A stretch of DNA of 8,434 nt. Source: Deltaproteobacteria bacterium (lineage in GTDB: Bacteria; Desulfobacterota; Syntrophia; Syntrophales; Fen-1087). Below the pieces are notes generated by a model, which was not told the DNA's origin, made no database searches, and saw only the letters and a program-made list of their open reading frames with translations. The stretch's first letter is position 1. Every line of letters begins with the position of its first letter. Positions 1 to 6,067 of this stretch are shown one piece after another. Position numbers and translations under genes: made by a program. The stretch covers positions 1 through 8,434 of the forward strand of contig JAPLJM010000240.1 in NCBI GenBank assembly GCA_026388595.1, written 5' to 3'.

Positions 1-34
1 CAATAATTCTATCGTAAAGTCTGAAAGGCGACCT

Positions 35-922
35 GTGACAAGGCATTTCCGTGAAATCATCATAAAAAATATATTTGCATTTCTTTCATTCCTTTCAGTG
101 CTCATCCTGGGCCTTATCGTATTTTTTCTGTTTCAGGAAGGCATCCCCCTTTTTCAGCAGGTCTCGTTGTCCAAATTTATCTTCGGCACCACCTGGTATC
201 CCACCTATGACCCCCCGGAGTACGGGATCGGGGCGCTGATTGTCGGTTCTCTGGCGGTCACCCTGTTTGCCTGCCTGATTGCGGTGCCCCTGGGTGTTCT
301 GTCGGCGATTTATATTTCCGAAATTGCTCCGGCATCGATCAAGGAGGTCCTCAAAGCCGTGATCGAACTTTTGGCAGGGCTTCCCTCCGTCGTCCTCGGT
401 TTTTTCGGTATGGTCATTATTGCACCCTGGATGCAGGAAACCTTTGATCTGCCGACGGGATTGAACATTGTCAATGCATCGGTCATGCTGGCGATTATGG
501 CCGTTCCGACCATATCGAGCATCTCGGAAGATGCCATCTATGCCGTTCCCCGGGAATTCAAGGAGGCCTCCTATGCCCTGGGGGCAACGAAATTTGAAAC
601 CATTATCAAAGTCATTATTCCGGCCGCACTCTCCGGGATTTCCACGGCGGTCATCCTGGGGATGGCGAGAGCCATTGGTGAAACGATGGTGGTGCTGATG
701 GTCGCCGGGGGCGCTGCGGCGATTCCGCATAGTATCTTTGATTCCGTCCGGCCCATGCCGGCGAGTATTGCAGCAGAGATGGGCGAAGCACCGTTCCGGA
801 GCGGCCATTATCATGCTCTGTTTGCCACCGGCATCATCCTGTTCTTCGTCACGCTGGCCTTTAATCTGATCGCGGATTACATTTCGAATAAATTCAAGGA
901 AGTGGGATCGGGTACCCTGTAA
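35..922 (+). CDS. pstC: Phosphate ABC transporter permease PstC
   Basis: One of the two inner-membrane permease subunits of the high-affinity PstSCAB phosphate importer; it pairs with PstA to form the channel and docks on PstB. The 295-residue protein has a hydrophobic N-terminal helix (about residues 11-34), then the BPD_transp_1 region with about five more membrane segments (roughly 65-90, 100-128, 145-165, 198-222, 260-283). The cytoplasmic EAA loop that contacts the ATPase begins at E177 (EASYALG) and runs into IIPAALSGI, followed by the GMARAIGETM segment typical of Pst permeases. The start is GTG, with AAAGG at 24-28 six bases upstream. The stop overlaps the pstA ATG, so the two are translationally coupled. 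The 34 bases before it hold no gene; a TAA at 4-6 could end an upstream pstS, but this cannot be shown. PstC rather than PstA is assigned from gene order and the IGETMVV form of the motif. Confidence 0.95.
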   Translation: MTRHFREIIIKNIFAFLSFLSVLILGLIVFFLFQEGIPLFQQVSLSKFIFGTTWYPTYDPPEYGIGALIVGSLAVTLFACLIAVPLGVLSAIYISEIAPASIKEVLKAVIELLAGLPSVVLGFFGMVIIAPWMQETFDLPTGLNIVNASVMLAIMAVPTISSISEDAIYAVPREFKEASYALGATKFETIIKVIIPAALSGISTAVILGMARAIGETMVVLMVAGGAAAIPHSIFDSVRPMPASIAAEMGEAPFRSGHYHALFATGIILFFVTLAFNLIADYISNKFKEVGSGTL

Positions 923-1794
923 TGATGGCGCAATCGACCATGCGGTGGCGATACTTAAAGCAGAAGATATTCTTCGGCGTGGTGCGGCTGTCGGCATTAA
1001 TCATCAGTCTTGCCCTGTTTGGGATCCTTGCCTACATTTTTTTTCACGGCTTCCGGGCCATCACCTGGGACTTTTTGACTTTGTCGCCCACAGATTCCAT
1101 GACTGCAGGCGGGATCATGCCGGCCATTGTCGGCACTTTGTATCTGACCGTTGGGGCGATTGCCGTTGCCCTGCCCCTGGGGATCGTGTCGGCCATCTAC
1201 CTGACGGAATATGCAAAACAGGGACGCTGGGTTCGCATCATCCGAATCGGCGTGAATTGCCTGGCCGGCGTTCCTTCGGTGGTCTTCGGCCTCTTCGGTC
1301 TCGGTTTTTTTGTTGTTTTTCTGAAATTCGGATCCAGCATCCTCGCCGGGTCTCTGACGCTGGGGATTTTGATTCTGCCCACCATCATAGGGGCCTCGGA
1401 GGAAGCATTGAAGGCGGTGCCGCAGACATTTCGGGAAGCTTCCCTGGCACTGGGCGTCTCCAAGTGGCAAACCATTTCCAGGATTGTCCTGCCTTCCGCG
1501 CTGCCCGGCATCCTGACCGGCGCCATTCTTGGCGTCGGCCGCGCTGCGGGGGAAACGGCGCCCATCATGTTTACGGCCGCAGCCTTTTTCACGGCGGCCC
1601 TCCCAAAATCAATCTTTGACGAAGTCATGGCCCTTCCCTATCATATCTACGTCCTGGCCACAGCCGGTACAAACATCGAAATGACGCGGCCGCTCCAGTA
1701 CGGAACAGCGCTGGTTCTGATTGCCCTGGTCCTGGGCATCGATCTGATCGCGATTGTGATCAGAAGTTCCATGAGAAGAAGAAAAAGGTGGTAA
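922..1794 (+). CDS. pstA: Phosphate ABC transporter permease PstA
   Basis: Second membrane subunit of the Pst phosphate importer, partner of PstC. It is 290 residues long, near the usual size for PstA. An N-terminal helix (about residues 15-40) is followed by the permease domain, with the EAA loop starting at E172 (EASLALGVSKWQT) and continuing into VLPSALPGI. The following GRAAGETAPIMF segment is characteristic of PstA, and the SIFDEVMALPYHIYVLAT stretch is also typical. The C-terminus ends in a basic cluster (RSSMRRRKRW), as expected for a cytoplasmic tail. The ATG shares its A with the preceding TAA stop, and a second ATG follows directly; no strong ribosome-binding site is needed if translation re-initiates after pstC. 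It ends three bases before the preferred pstB start. Confidence 0.95.
   Translation: MMAQSTMRWRYLKQKIFFGVVRLSALIISLALFGILAYIFFHGFRAITWDFLTLSPTDSMTAGGIMPAIVGTLYLTVGAIAVALPLGIVSAIYLTEYAKQGRWVRIIRIGVNCLAGVPSVVFGLFGLGFFVVFLKFGSSILAGSLTLGILILPTIIGASEEALKAVPQTFREASLALGVSKWQTISRIVLPSALPGILTGAILGVGRAAGETAPIMFTAAAFFTAALPKSIFDEVMALPYHIYVLATAGTNIEMTRPLQYGTALVLIALVLGIDLIAIVIRSSMRRRKRW
1785..1791 (+). promoter_or_regulatory. Ribosome-binding site deciding the pstB start
   Basis: AAGGTGG lies five bases before the GTG at 1797. The alternative in-frame GTG at 1788 lies inside this motif and would have no properly spaced site of its own, so 1797 is preferred. The motif sits within the last codons and stop of pstA, consistent with coupled translation. 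Confidence 0.6.
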
Positions 1795-1796
1795 TC

Positions 1797-2558
1797 GTGG
1801 AAAATAACGTGATAATAAAAACTAGAAATGTTGATTTTTATTACGGTTCGTTCCGGGCGTTAACTGACGTCACCATGGATTTTGAACAGAACCGCGTCAC
1901 CGCCCTCATCGGGCCATCCGGTTGCGGAAAATCGACCCTGCTGCGGTTGCTCAACCGGATGAATGACCTGATTGACGGCACCCGCGTGGAAGGAGAGATC
2001 CTCTTTGAAGGGCGGAATATTTACGCTCCGGACGTGGACCCGGTCGAGATTCGGCGACGGATCGGCATGGTTTTCCAAAAACCCAACCCCTTTCCGAAAT
2101 CCATATTCAACAACGTCACCTACGCGCCGAAACTGTCGGGGATTACCAATAAGGCCGAGTTGGAAACCCTTGCCGAACAAAGCCTGAGGCAGGCCGTTCT
2201 TTGGGACGAGGTGAAAGATATCCTCTCCCGGTCCGCCATGACTCTGTCCGGCGGCCAGCAGCAGCGGCTCTGCATTGCCCGGGCGCTGGCCATGAAGCCG
2301 GATATCCTGCTTATGGACGAACCAACGTCGGCGCTCGATCCCATCTCTACCGCGAAGATTGAAGAACTCATCGACGAACTGAAGCGGCTGTATACGATCA
2401 TCATTGTGACGCATAACATGCAGCAGGCGGCGCGTGTTTCGGAATATACGGGATTCTTTTATATCGGAAAGCTGATCGAGTTTAACAATACGGAAAAAAT
2501 TTTTACGAACCCGGCTGTCAAGCAGACGGAAGATTATATTACGGGGCGGTTTGGTTGA
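1797..2558 (+). CDS. pstB: Phosphate ABC transporter ATP-binding protein PstB
   Basis: Cytoplasmic ATPase that powers phosphate import through PstC/PstA. From the GTG at 1797 it is 253 residues, the normal PstB length. All ABC motifs are intact: Walker A GPSGCGKST at residues 39-47 (Lys45), a Q-loop in GMVFQKPNPFP, signature LSGGQQQR from residue 150, Walker B ILLMDEPTSALD from residue 170 with catalytic Glu175, and the H-loop His206 in VTHNMQQA. Family-specific traits are the LLRLLNRMNDLI stretch after Walker A, the FQKPNPFPKSIFNNV sequence, and the C-terminal NPAVKQTEDYITGRFG. An alternative GTG at 1788 would add three residues but overlaps the ribosome-binding site. A 51-base gap without a clear terminator separates it from phoU, so cotranscription is likely. 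Confidence 0.96.
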   Translation: MENNVIIKTRNVDFYYGSFRALTDVTMDFEQNRVTALIGPSGCGKSTLLRLLNRMNDLIDGTRVEGEILFEGRNIYAPDVDPVEIRRRIGMVFQKPNPFPKSIFNNVTYAPKLSGITNKAELETLAEQSLRQAVLWDEVKDILSRSAMTLSGGQQQRLCIARALAMKPDILLMDEPTSALDPISTAKIEELIDELKRLYTIIIVTHNMQQAARVSEYTGFFYIGKLIEFNNTEKIFTNPAVKQTEDYITGRFG

Positions 2559-2609
2559 TTTTGCCGTGCCCGGTGTGGACAGACAAGCGTAAGGTCAGAG
2601 GGATGAAAA

Positions 2610-3299
2610 ATGGAAGAAAAAAGGCATACCAGCAGAGAGTACGAGCGGGAGCTTCAGGAAATCAAGGAGGGACTGCTTTATCTCGGCGCCCTGACAGAAC
2701 GGGCCATTGAGCGGAGCGTGAAAGCTCTGCTGGAGCGGGACTCCGATCTGGCGCGCCAGGTCATCTGTGAAGATGATCAGATTGACCGGATCGATGTGGA
2801 AATCGAGGAAAAATGCATTCGCCTGCTGGCCTTGAGGCAGCCCGCCGCCCGGGATCTGCGCTTCATCACGACGGCGATTAAGATCAACGGCCATCTCGAG
2901 CGTATCGGGGATATGGCGGGCAACATTGCGGAAAAAGTGATCATTCTCAACGAGGTGCCCCAGATCAAACCCTATATCGATCTTCCCCGGATGGCGGAGA
3001 TTGCCCGGACGATGATCAGGGAAAGTCTGGACGCCCTGGTGCATGAGAATGTAGAACTGGCGAAAAAAGTCCGTGAAGAGGATGACGCCATCGATCAGCT
3101 CAATGAACAGATTTTCCGGGAACTGCTCACCTTTATGCTGGAAGACCCCCGGAAGATTCATGCGTCGCTGTACATCATGCAGATCTCAAAAAGTCTGGAA
3201 AGGATTTCCGATCACGCCGCCGGCATTGCCGACATGGTGGTTTACATGGTGACAGGACAGAGCGTCAGGCATCAGCCCGTTTGCGGGCCAAAGGAATGA
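2610..3299 (+). CDS. phoU: Phosphate signalling protein PhoU
   Basis: Cytoplasmic regulator that links the state of the Pst transporter to the PhoR kinase and restrains the phosphate-starvation response when phosphate is plentiful. The 229-residue helical protein has the two tandem PhoU repeats. Each carries the metal-site motif: E97-x3-D101 in LERIGDMAGNIAE and E197-x3-D201 in LERISDHAAGIAD, exactly 100 residues apart. The length fits the family. The ATG at 2610 has AGAGGG (2597-2602) seven bases upstream; an ATG at 2603 is in a different frame. Its position between pstB and a phoR-like kinase is the classic arrangement. The last ten or so residues (HQPVCGPKE) lie beyond the conserved fold. 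A 120-bp repeat begins 24 bases after the stop. Confidence 0.95.
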   Translation: MEEKRHTSREYERELQEIKEGLLYLGALTERAIERSVKALLERDSDLARQVICEDDQIDRIDVEIEEKCIRLLALRQPAARDLRFITTAIKINGHLERIGDMAGNIAEKVIILNEVPQIKPYIDLPRMAEIARTMIRESLDALVHENVELAKKVREEDDAIDQLNEQIFRELLTFMLEDPRKIHASLYIMQISKSLERISDHAAGIADMVVYMVTGQSVRHQPVCGPKE

Positions 3300-3323
3300 G
3301 TGAAAAAACCCTGCACCTGGGGC

Positions 3324-3443
3324 GGCTTCGAAAAAAGCTCCAGAGGCAAGGCGCGCGAATCAAGAGGAGTGAGGCGTGCTGTGATGTACGCCGCAACGAG
3401 GTCAGATGAAGCGCAACACCGCATATGGACTTTTTACGGAGCC
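3324..3443. repeat. Palindromic intergenic repeat element between phoU and phoR
   Basis: A 120-base element bounded by imperfect terminal inverted repeats: the left arm is at 3324-3341, and the right arm at 3427-3443 matches its reverse complement at about 15 of 17 positions with one gap. The centre has a hairpin (GGCGT at 3373-3377, ACGCC at 3388-3392, ten-base loop). From memory, short elements with a GGACTTTTTACG-type end recur between genes in deltaproteobacterial genomes; this is recollection, not a search result. The element has no coding capacity of its own, like a miniature non-autonomous (MITE/REP-like) repeat. I see no other copy and no clear target-site duplication in the window. 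Its right arm contains the phoR ribosome-binding site. Confidence 0.6.
3437..3441 (+). promoter_or_regulatory. Ribosome-binding site deciding the phoR start
   Basis: CGGAG lies five bases before the ATG at 3447, where the protein begins with a normal signal-anchor (MKTRLFYKLFGTYLVIAVL). The site is inside the right terminal repeat of the 3324-3443 element, so the repeat appears to supply translation initiation for the kinase. Confidence 0.55.
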
Positions 3444-3446
3444 GTA

Positions 3447-5195
3447 ATGAAAACACGTCTTTTTTACAAACTGTTCGGCACTTATCTGGTCATCGCCGTA
3501 CTGTCTCTGGCCGTGGCCGGTTTTTTCATAGAAAGGGAACTTAAAACCGGTTTGACCCAGTGGATTGAAAATGACCTGATGTCTGAGGCGCAGATCATTG
3601 CGCTGATGCCGGAGAAGGCAATTGAAAATCTGTCTCAGGCCTTGGCGGAACGATCCCGTGCACGCATAACGCTGATCGATGCCAGAGGGCGGGTCACGTT
3701 GGATTCCGACGGCCAGGCGAAAGATACCGATAGCCACCTGAACCGTCCCGAAATTCAGGAGGCCCGTGTCAAGGGGAAGGGCACCGCCACCCGTCTCAGT
3801 CGTACCCTGAAGACAGACACGCTTTACGTCGCGCTGCCGCTCTATGACGGGGCACAACTCAAGGGGTACCTCCGCCTTTCCCGGCCGCTGCTGGAGGTCG
3901 CCCGATCCGTCAATGAGCTCCGGTTTTCCATCTTTCAGGTCCTGCTTTTCATTATCATTTTATCAATGGTTATTGCCTTTGTATTTTCCATGAAAGTGAT
4001 ATCTCCCATTCAGGAACTTGAGATCTTTACCGATAAAATCCGCAAAGGGGATGTTTCCGGGATGTTAATGATTGACTCCCGAGATGAGATTGGACAACTC
4101 TCCAAAAATATTAATGAGATGGTGGCCGAGCTTCAGGAGAAAATCCGGGTCGCCAACGATGAAAAATGGAAACTCCGCGCTGCCTTTGCCAGTATGGCCG
4201 AGGGGATCATGGTTCTGGACAGCCAAAATCGGATCGAGGGTCTCAACAAAGGCATGACGGAAATGATTGGCCATGAATATGCTGATATCGTGGGGAAAAC
4301 ACCCCTGGAGACCTTCCGGAACATTGAATTGCAGAATGTCCTGAATCGCTTCCGGCAGGAGGGACAGCCGGTTTTGCAGGAAATCACCCTGGGCGACGAT
4401 AAACCCTTGATTCTGGATGTTCGGATCTCCGCCGTCAAGAGTCTGCCCGGAGAAGAACCGAAAACCATGATGGTCTTTCATGATGTGACGCGCTTGAAAA
4501 AACTTGAAAGAACGCGGGTTGATTTTGTGGCCAACGTCACCCACGAAATCAAAACCCCGCTGACGGCCATCATCGGCTTTGTGGAAACCCTCGAGCAGGG
4601 GGCCATCGAAGATCCGGCAACGGCCAAGAAATTCCTGAAGACAATCCGGGAAAACGCCCGGCGACTGAACCGGCTGGTGGACGATCTGCTTGTCCTTTCC
4701 GATGTTGAGCTCGGAGAAACAAAGTTGGATCTGGAGGGACTGGACATCGCAGATATTCTGGAAAGGGCATTGATGTTAATTACGGCGAAGGCTTTTGTGA
4801 AAAATGTGTCGATCGGGACGGATCTCTCCCCGGCATTGCCGCTGATCCATGCCGACCGGGATAAGGCCGTCCAGGTCCTGTTGAATGTTCTGGATAATGC
4901 CGTGAAATTCACGCCGGAGGGGGGCCAGATTCTCATCCGGGCGTCGGAAGAGAAGAAAGATTTCATGACGGTAAGGATAACCGACACCGGTCCGGGAATC
5001 CCAAAGAGCGAGATTCCCAGGCTGGGTGAGCGGTTTTATCGCGTCGATAAAATGCGATCCCGGGACATGGGCGGAACCGGCCTGGGGTTATCCATCGTCA
5101 AGCATCTGATGAAAGCCCATGCGGGCGAGATGGAAATCGAAAGCACGCCGGGCAAAGGCACCACGGTTTCACTTAACTTTCCAATATTTCAATAG
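3447..5195 (+). CDS. phoR: PhoR-type phosphate-regulon sensor histidine kinase
   Basis: Inner-membrane sensor kinase expected to phosphorylate a PhoB-type response regulator under phosphate limitation. From ATG 3447 it has 582 residues: membrane helix 1 (about 9-28), an extracytoplasmic domain of about 130 residues with the ITLIDARGRVTLDSDG pattern seen in Bacillus-type PhoR, helix 2 (about 162-182), HAMP (about 183-236), PAS (about 244-345), HisKA with phospho-acceptor His366 in FVANVTHEIKTPLTAI, and a HATPase_c domain with N box (LNVLDNAVKFTPEGG), G1 (DTGPGIP), F box (RFYRVD) and G2 (GGTGLGLSIVKHL). All catalytic motifs are intact. A GTG at 3300 is in frame and would add 49 residues, but these translate the repeat element and precede a good membrane anchor, so I reject it. 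Placement after phoU supports PhoR over other HAMP-PAS kinases. No phoB is adjacent on the right. Confidence 0.9.
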   Translation: MKTRLFYKLFGTYLVIAVLSLAVAGFFIERELKTGLTQWIENDLMSEAQIIALMPEKAIENLSQALAERSRARITLIDARGRVTLDSDGQAKDTDSHLNRPEIQEARVKGKGTATRLSRTLKTDTLYVALPLYDGAQLKGYLRLSRPLLEVARSVNELRFSIFQVLLFIIILSMVIAFVFSMKVISPIQELEIFTDKIRKGDVSGMLMIDSRDEIGQLSKNINEMVAELQEKIRVANDEKWKLRAAFASMAEGIMVLDSQNRIEGLNKGMTEMIGHEYADIVGKTPLETFRNIELQNVLNRFRQEGQPVLQEITLGDDKPLILDVRISAVKSLPGEEPKTMMVFHDVTRLKKLERTRVDFVANVTHEIKTPLTAIIGFVETLEQGAIEDPATAKKFLKTIRENARRLNRLVDDLLVLSDVELGETKLDLEGLDIADILERALMLITAKAFVKNVSIGTDLSPALPLIHADRDKAVQVLLNVLDNAVKFTPEGGQILIRASEEKKDFMTVRITDTGPGIPKSEIPRLGERFYRVDKMRSRDMGGTGLGLSIVKHLMKAHAGEMEIESTPGKGTTVSLNFPIFQ

Positions 5196-5217
5196 ATTTC
5201 ACAGGTGGACCATTTTG

Positions 5218-5235
5218 GGTGTTTGCAGAAACACC
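5218..5235 (+). terminator. Hairpin after phoR, possible terminator
   Basis: GGTGTTT (5218-5224) and AAACACC (5229-5235) form a perfect seven-base-pair stem with loop GCAG, 22 bases after the phoR stop. It is preceded by TTTT but followed only by TTGACAGG, so the U-tract of a classical intrinsic terminator is missing. It could end the pst-phoR transcript weakly, or be a processing or stability structure. Confidence 0.35.
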
Positions 5236-5277
5236 TTGACAGGATCTTCAAGGGAGTGATAGACAGCGCCATCGAAA

Positions 5278-5631
5278 ATGATACGATCACGCAGAAAAAA
5301 TAAAACCATGCATCATTCTTACCGAAAAGGAACGCTTTTAGCTTTATCAATTTGCTTCTTAGTCGCCTCTCTGGCGCTTGTCTGGCATCATCACGATATT
5401 TCCATGCAATGGACCACCTGCTCCATCTGTAAGGTTAAAAGTTCTCTGCCCGGTGCTGTCAGCAAAATCAAAGCCGATGCTCCTCCCGTCATTGCAGTAC
5501 AGCAGCCGGATGCCATGGAAATCTATTCAGTGGTTTCTGCGACGGTCCCCGACGACCAACCTTTTTTACCTGTGTTCATTTTGTCTTTTGCCCATTCCAA
5601 CAAGGCCCCTCCCCCTCCGGCCCTCTCTTAA
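5278..5631 (+). CDS. Small membrane-anchored His/Cys-cluster protein, unknown function
   Basis: A 117-residue protein I cannot name with certainty. It has a basic N-terminus (RSRRKNK), one hydrophobic segment (about residues 18-36) that may be a signal peptide or anchor, and directly after it WHHHD (His37-His39, Asp40) and TTCSICK (Cys48-x2-Cys51). The rest is low in charge and ends in NKAPPPPALS. A His-run plus C-x-x-C just after the export signal and a short (R/K)APP ending recall small exported DUF2946-like proteins linked to metal handling; this is a family-level resemblance only. Neither the ATG at 5278 nor the in-frame ATG at 5308 has a well-spaced ribosome-binding site; GGGAG at 5252-5256 is too far from both. 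The following genes encode a zinc-ribbon protein and a metal efflux protein, which fits a metal-binding role by inference. Confidence 0.6.
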   Translation: MIRSRRKNKTMHHSYRKGTLLALSICFLVASLALVWHHHDISMQWTTCSICKVKSSLPGAVSKIKADAPPVIAVQQPDAMEIYSVVSATVPDDQPFLPVFILSFAHSNKAPPPPALS

Positions 5632-5691
5632 ACGATCATTCTTTAAAATTTAGCACGAATTCTGCCCGTTGCGGGACACACCCGTCCTTTG

Positions 5692-5703
5692 GCGTGTTCA
5701 CGC
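5692..5703. repeat. Short perfect inverted repeat upstream of the zinc-ribbon gene
   Basis: GCGTG (5692-5696), TT, CACGC (5699-5703) form a 12-base inverted repeat, 55 bases before the zinc-ribbon start. The two-base spacer suits a protein-binding dyad better than an RNA hairpin. It could be an operator for the 5759-7054 genes, but no promoter can be fixed next to it and a palindrome of this size may arise by chance. The rest of the 5632-5758 gap shows only small overlapping GC-rich foldbacks (for example CCCG/CGGG near 5665-5675). Confidence 0.25.
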
Positions 5704-5758
5704 TCATGGCGACGCGCATCAATAAAAGTAATGGAATAAACAAAAAGGAGAATATATT

Positions 5759-6049
5759 ATGAACTGTCCCATCTGTAGTGTAACCCTGCAAATCGCGGAA
5801 AGACAGGGTGTGGAAATCGATTTCTGTCCTCAATGCCGGGGTGTCTGGCTCGACCGGGGAGAACTTGACAAGATCCTGGAGCGTTCGGTGCAGGAAATGC
5901 CTGCAAGATCCTACCAGGTGCCTGTGCAGGCGCCGCCTGTGGACAACCGCTATGAAAACGACAAACATCAGGATAAACACCATGACAGCCATCACGGCGA
6001 ATACCGGCCCCACAAGAAGAAGAGTTTTCTTCATGATTTGTTTGACTGA
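5759..6049 (+). CDS. TFIIB-type zinc-ribbon protein with His-rich tail
   Basis: A 96-residue protein of the zf-TFIIB family (COG3809-like). The zinc ribbon is complete: Cys3-x2-Cys6 and Cys23-x2-Cys26, followed by the diagnostic RGVWLDRGELDKI sequence (residues 27-39). A Pro-rich linker (VPVQAPPVD) leads to a tail rich in His, Lys and Asp (NDKHQDKHHDSHHGEYRPH), and the protein ends in KKKSFLHDLFD, a hydrophobic end pattern common in this family. The biochemical role of these proteins is not established. The start is secure: AAGGAG at 5745-5750 lies eight bases before the ATG. The gap to the next gene is only 18 bases, so it is probably cotranscribed with the metal transporter. The His-rich tail could bind Zn, Ni or Cu, by composition only. 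Confidence 0.88.
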   Translation: MNCPICSVTLQIAERQGVEIDFCPQCRGVWLDRGELDKILERSVQEMPARSYQVPVQAPPVDNRYENDKHQDKHHDSHHGEYRPHKKKSFLHDLFD

Positions 6050-6067
6050 AAATGCGGGCGTGAGGCA

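Noticed and set aside
95..997. Long - strand open frame opposite pstC
   Set aside because: It is a shadow of pstC: the composition is rich in Arg, Gly, Asp and His, there are no recognisable motifs, and the + strand gene is certain.
5236..5263. Possible promoter: exact TTGACA at 5236-5241
   Set aside because: The only -10 candidate at suitable spacing (GATAGA at 5258-5263) is poor, and the TTGACA begins right at the foot of the hairpin, so it is not enough to call a promoter.
5651..5740. Possible riboswitch upstream of the zinc-ribbon gene
   Set aside because: There are GC-rich foldbacks, but I could not match the conserved cores of fluoride, c-di-GMP or other riboswitch classes I know.
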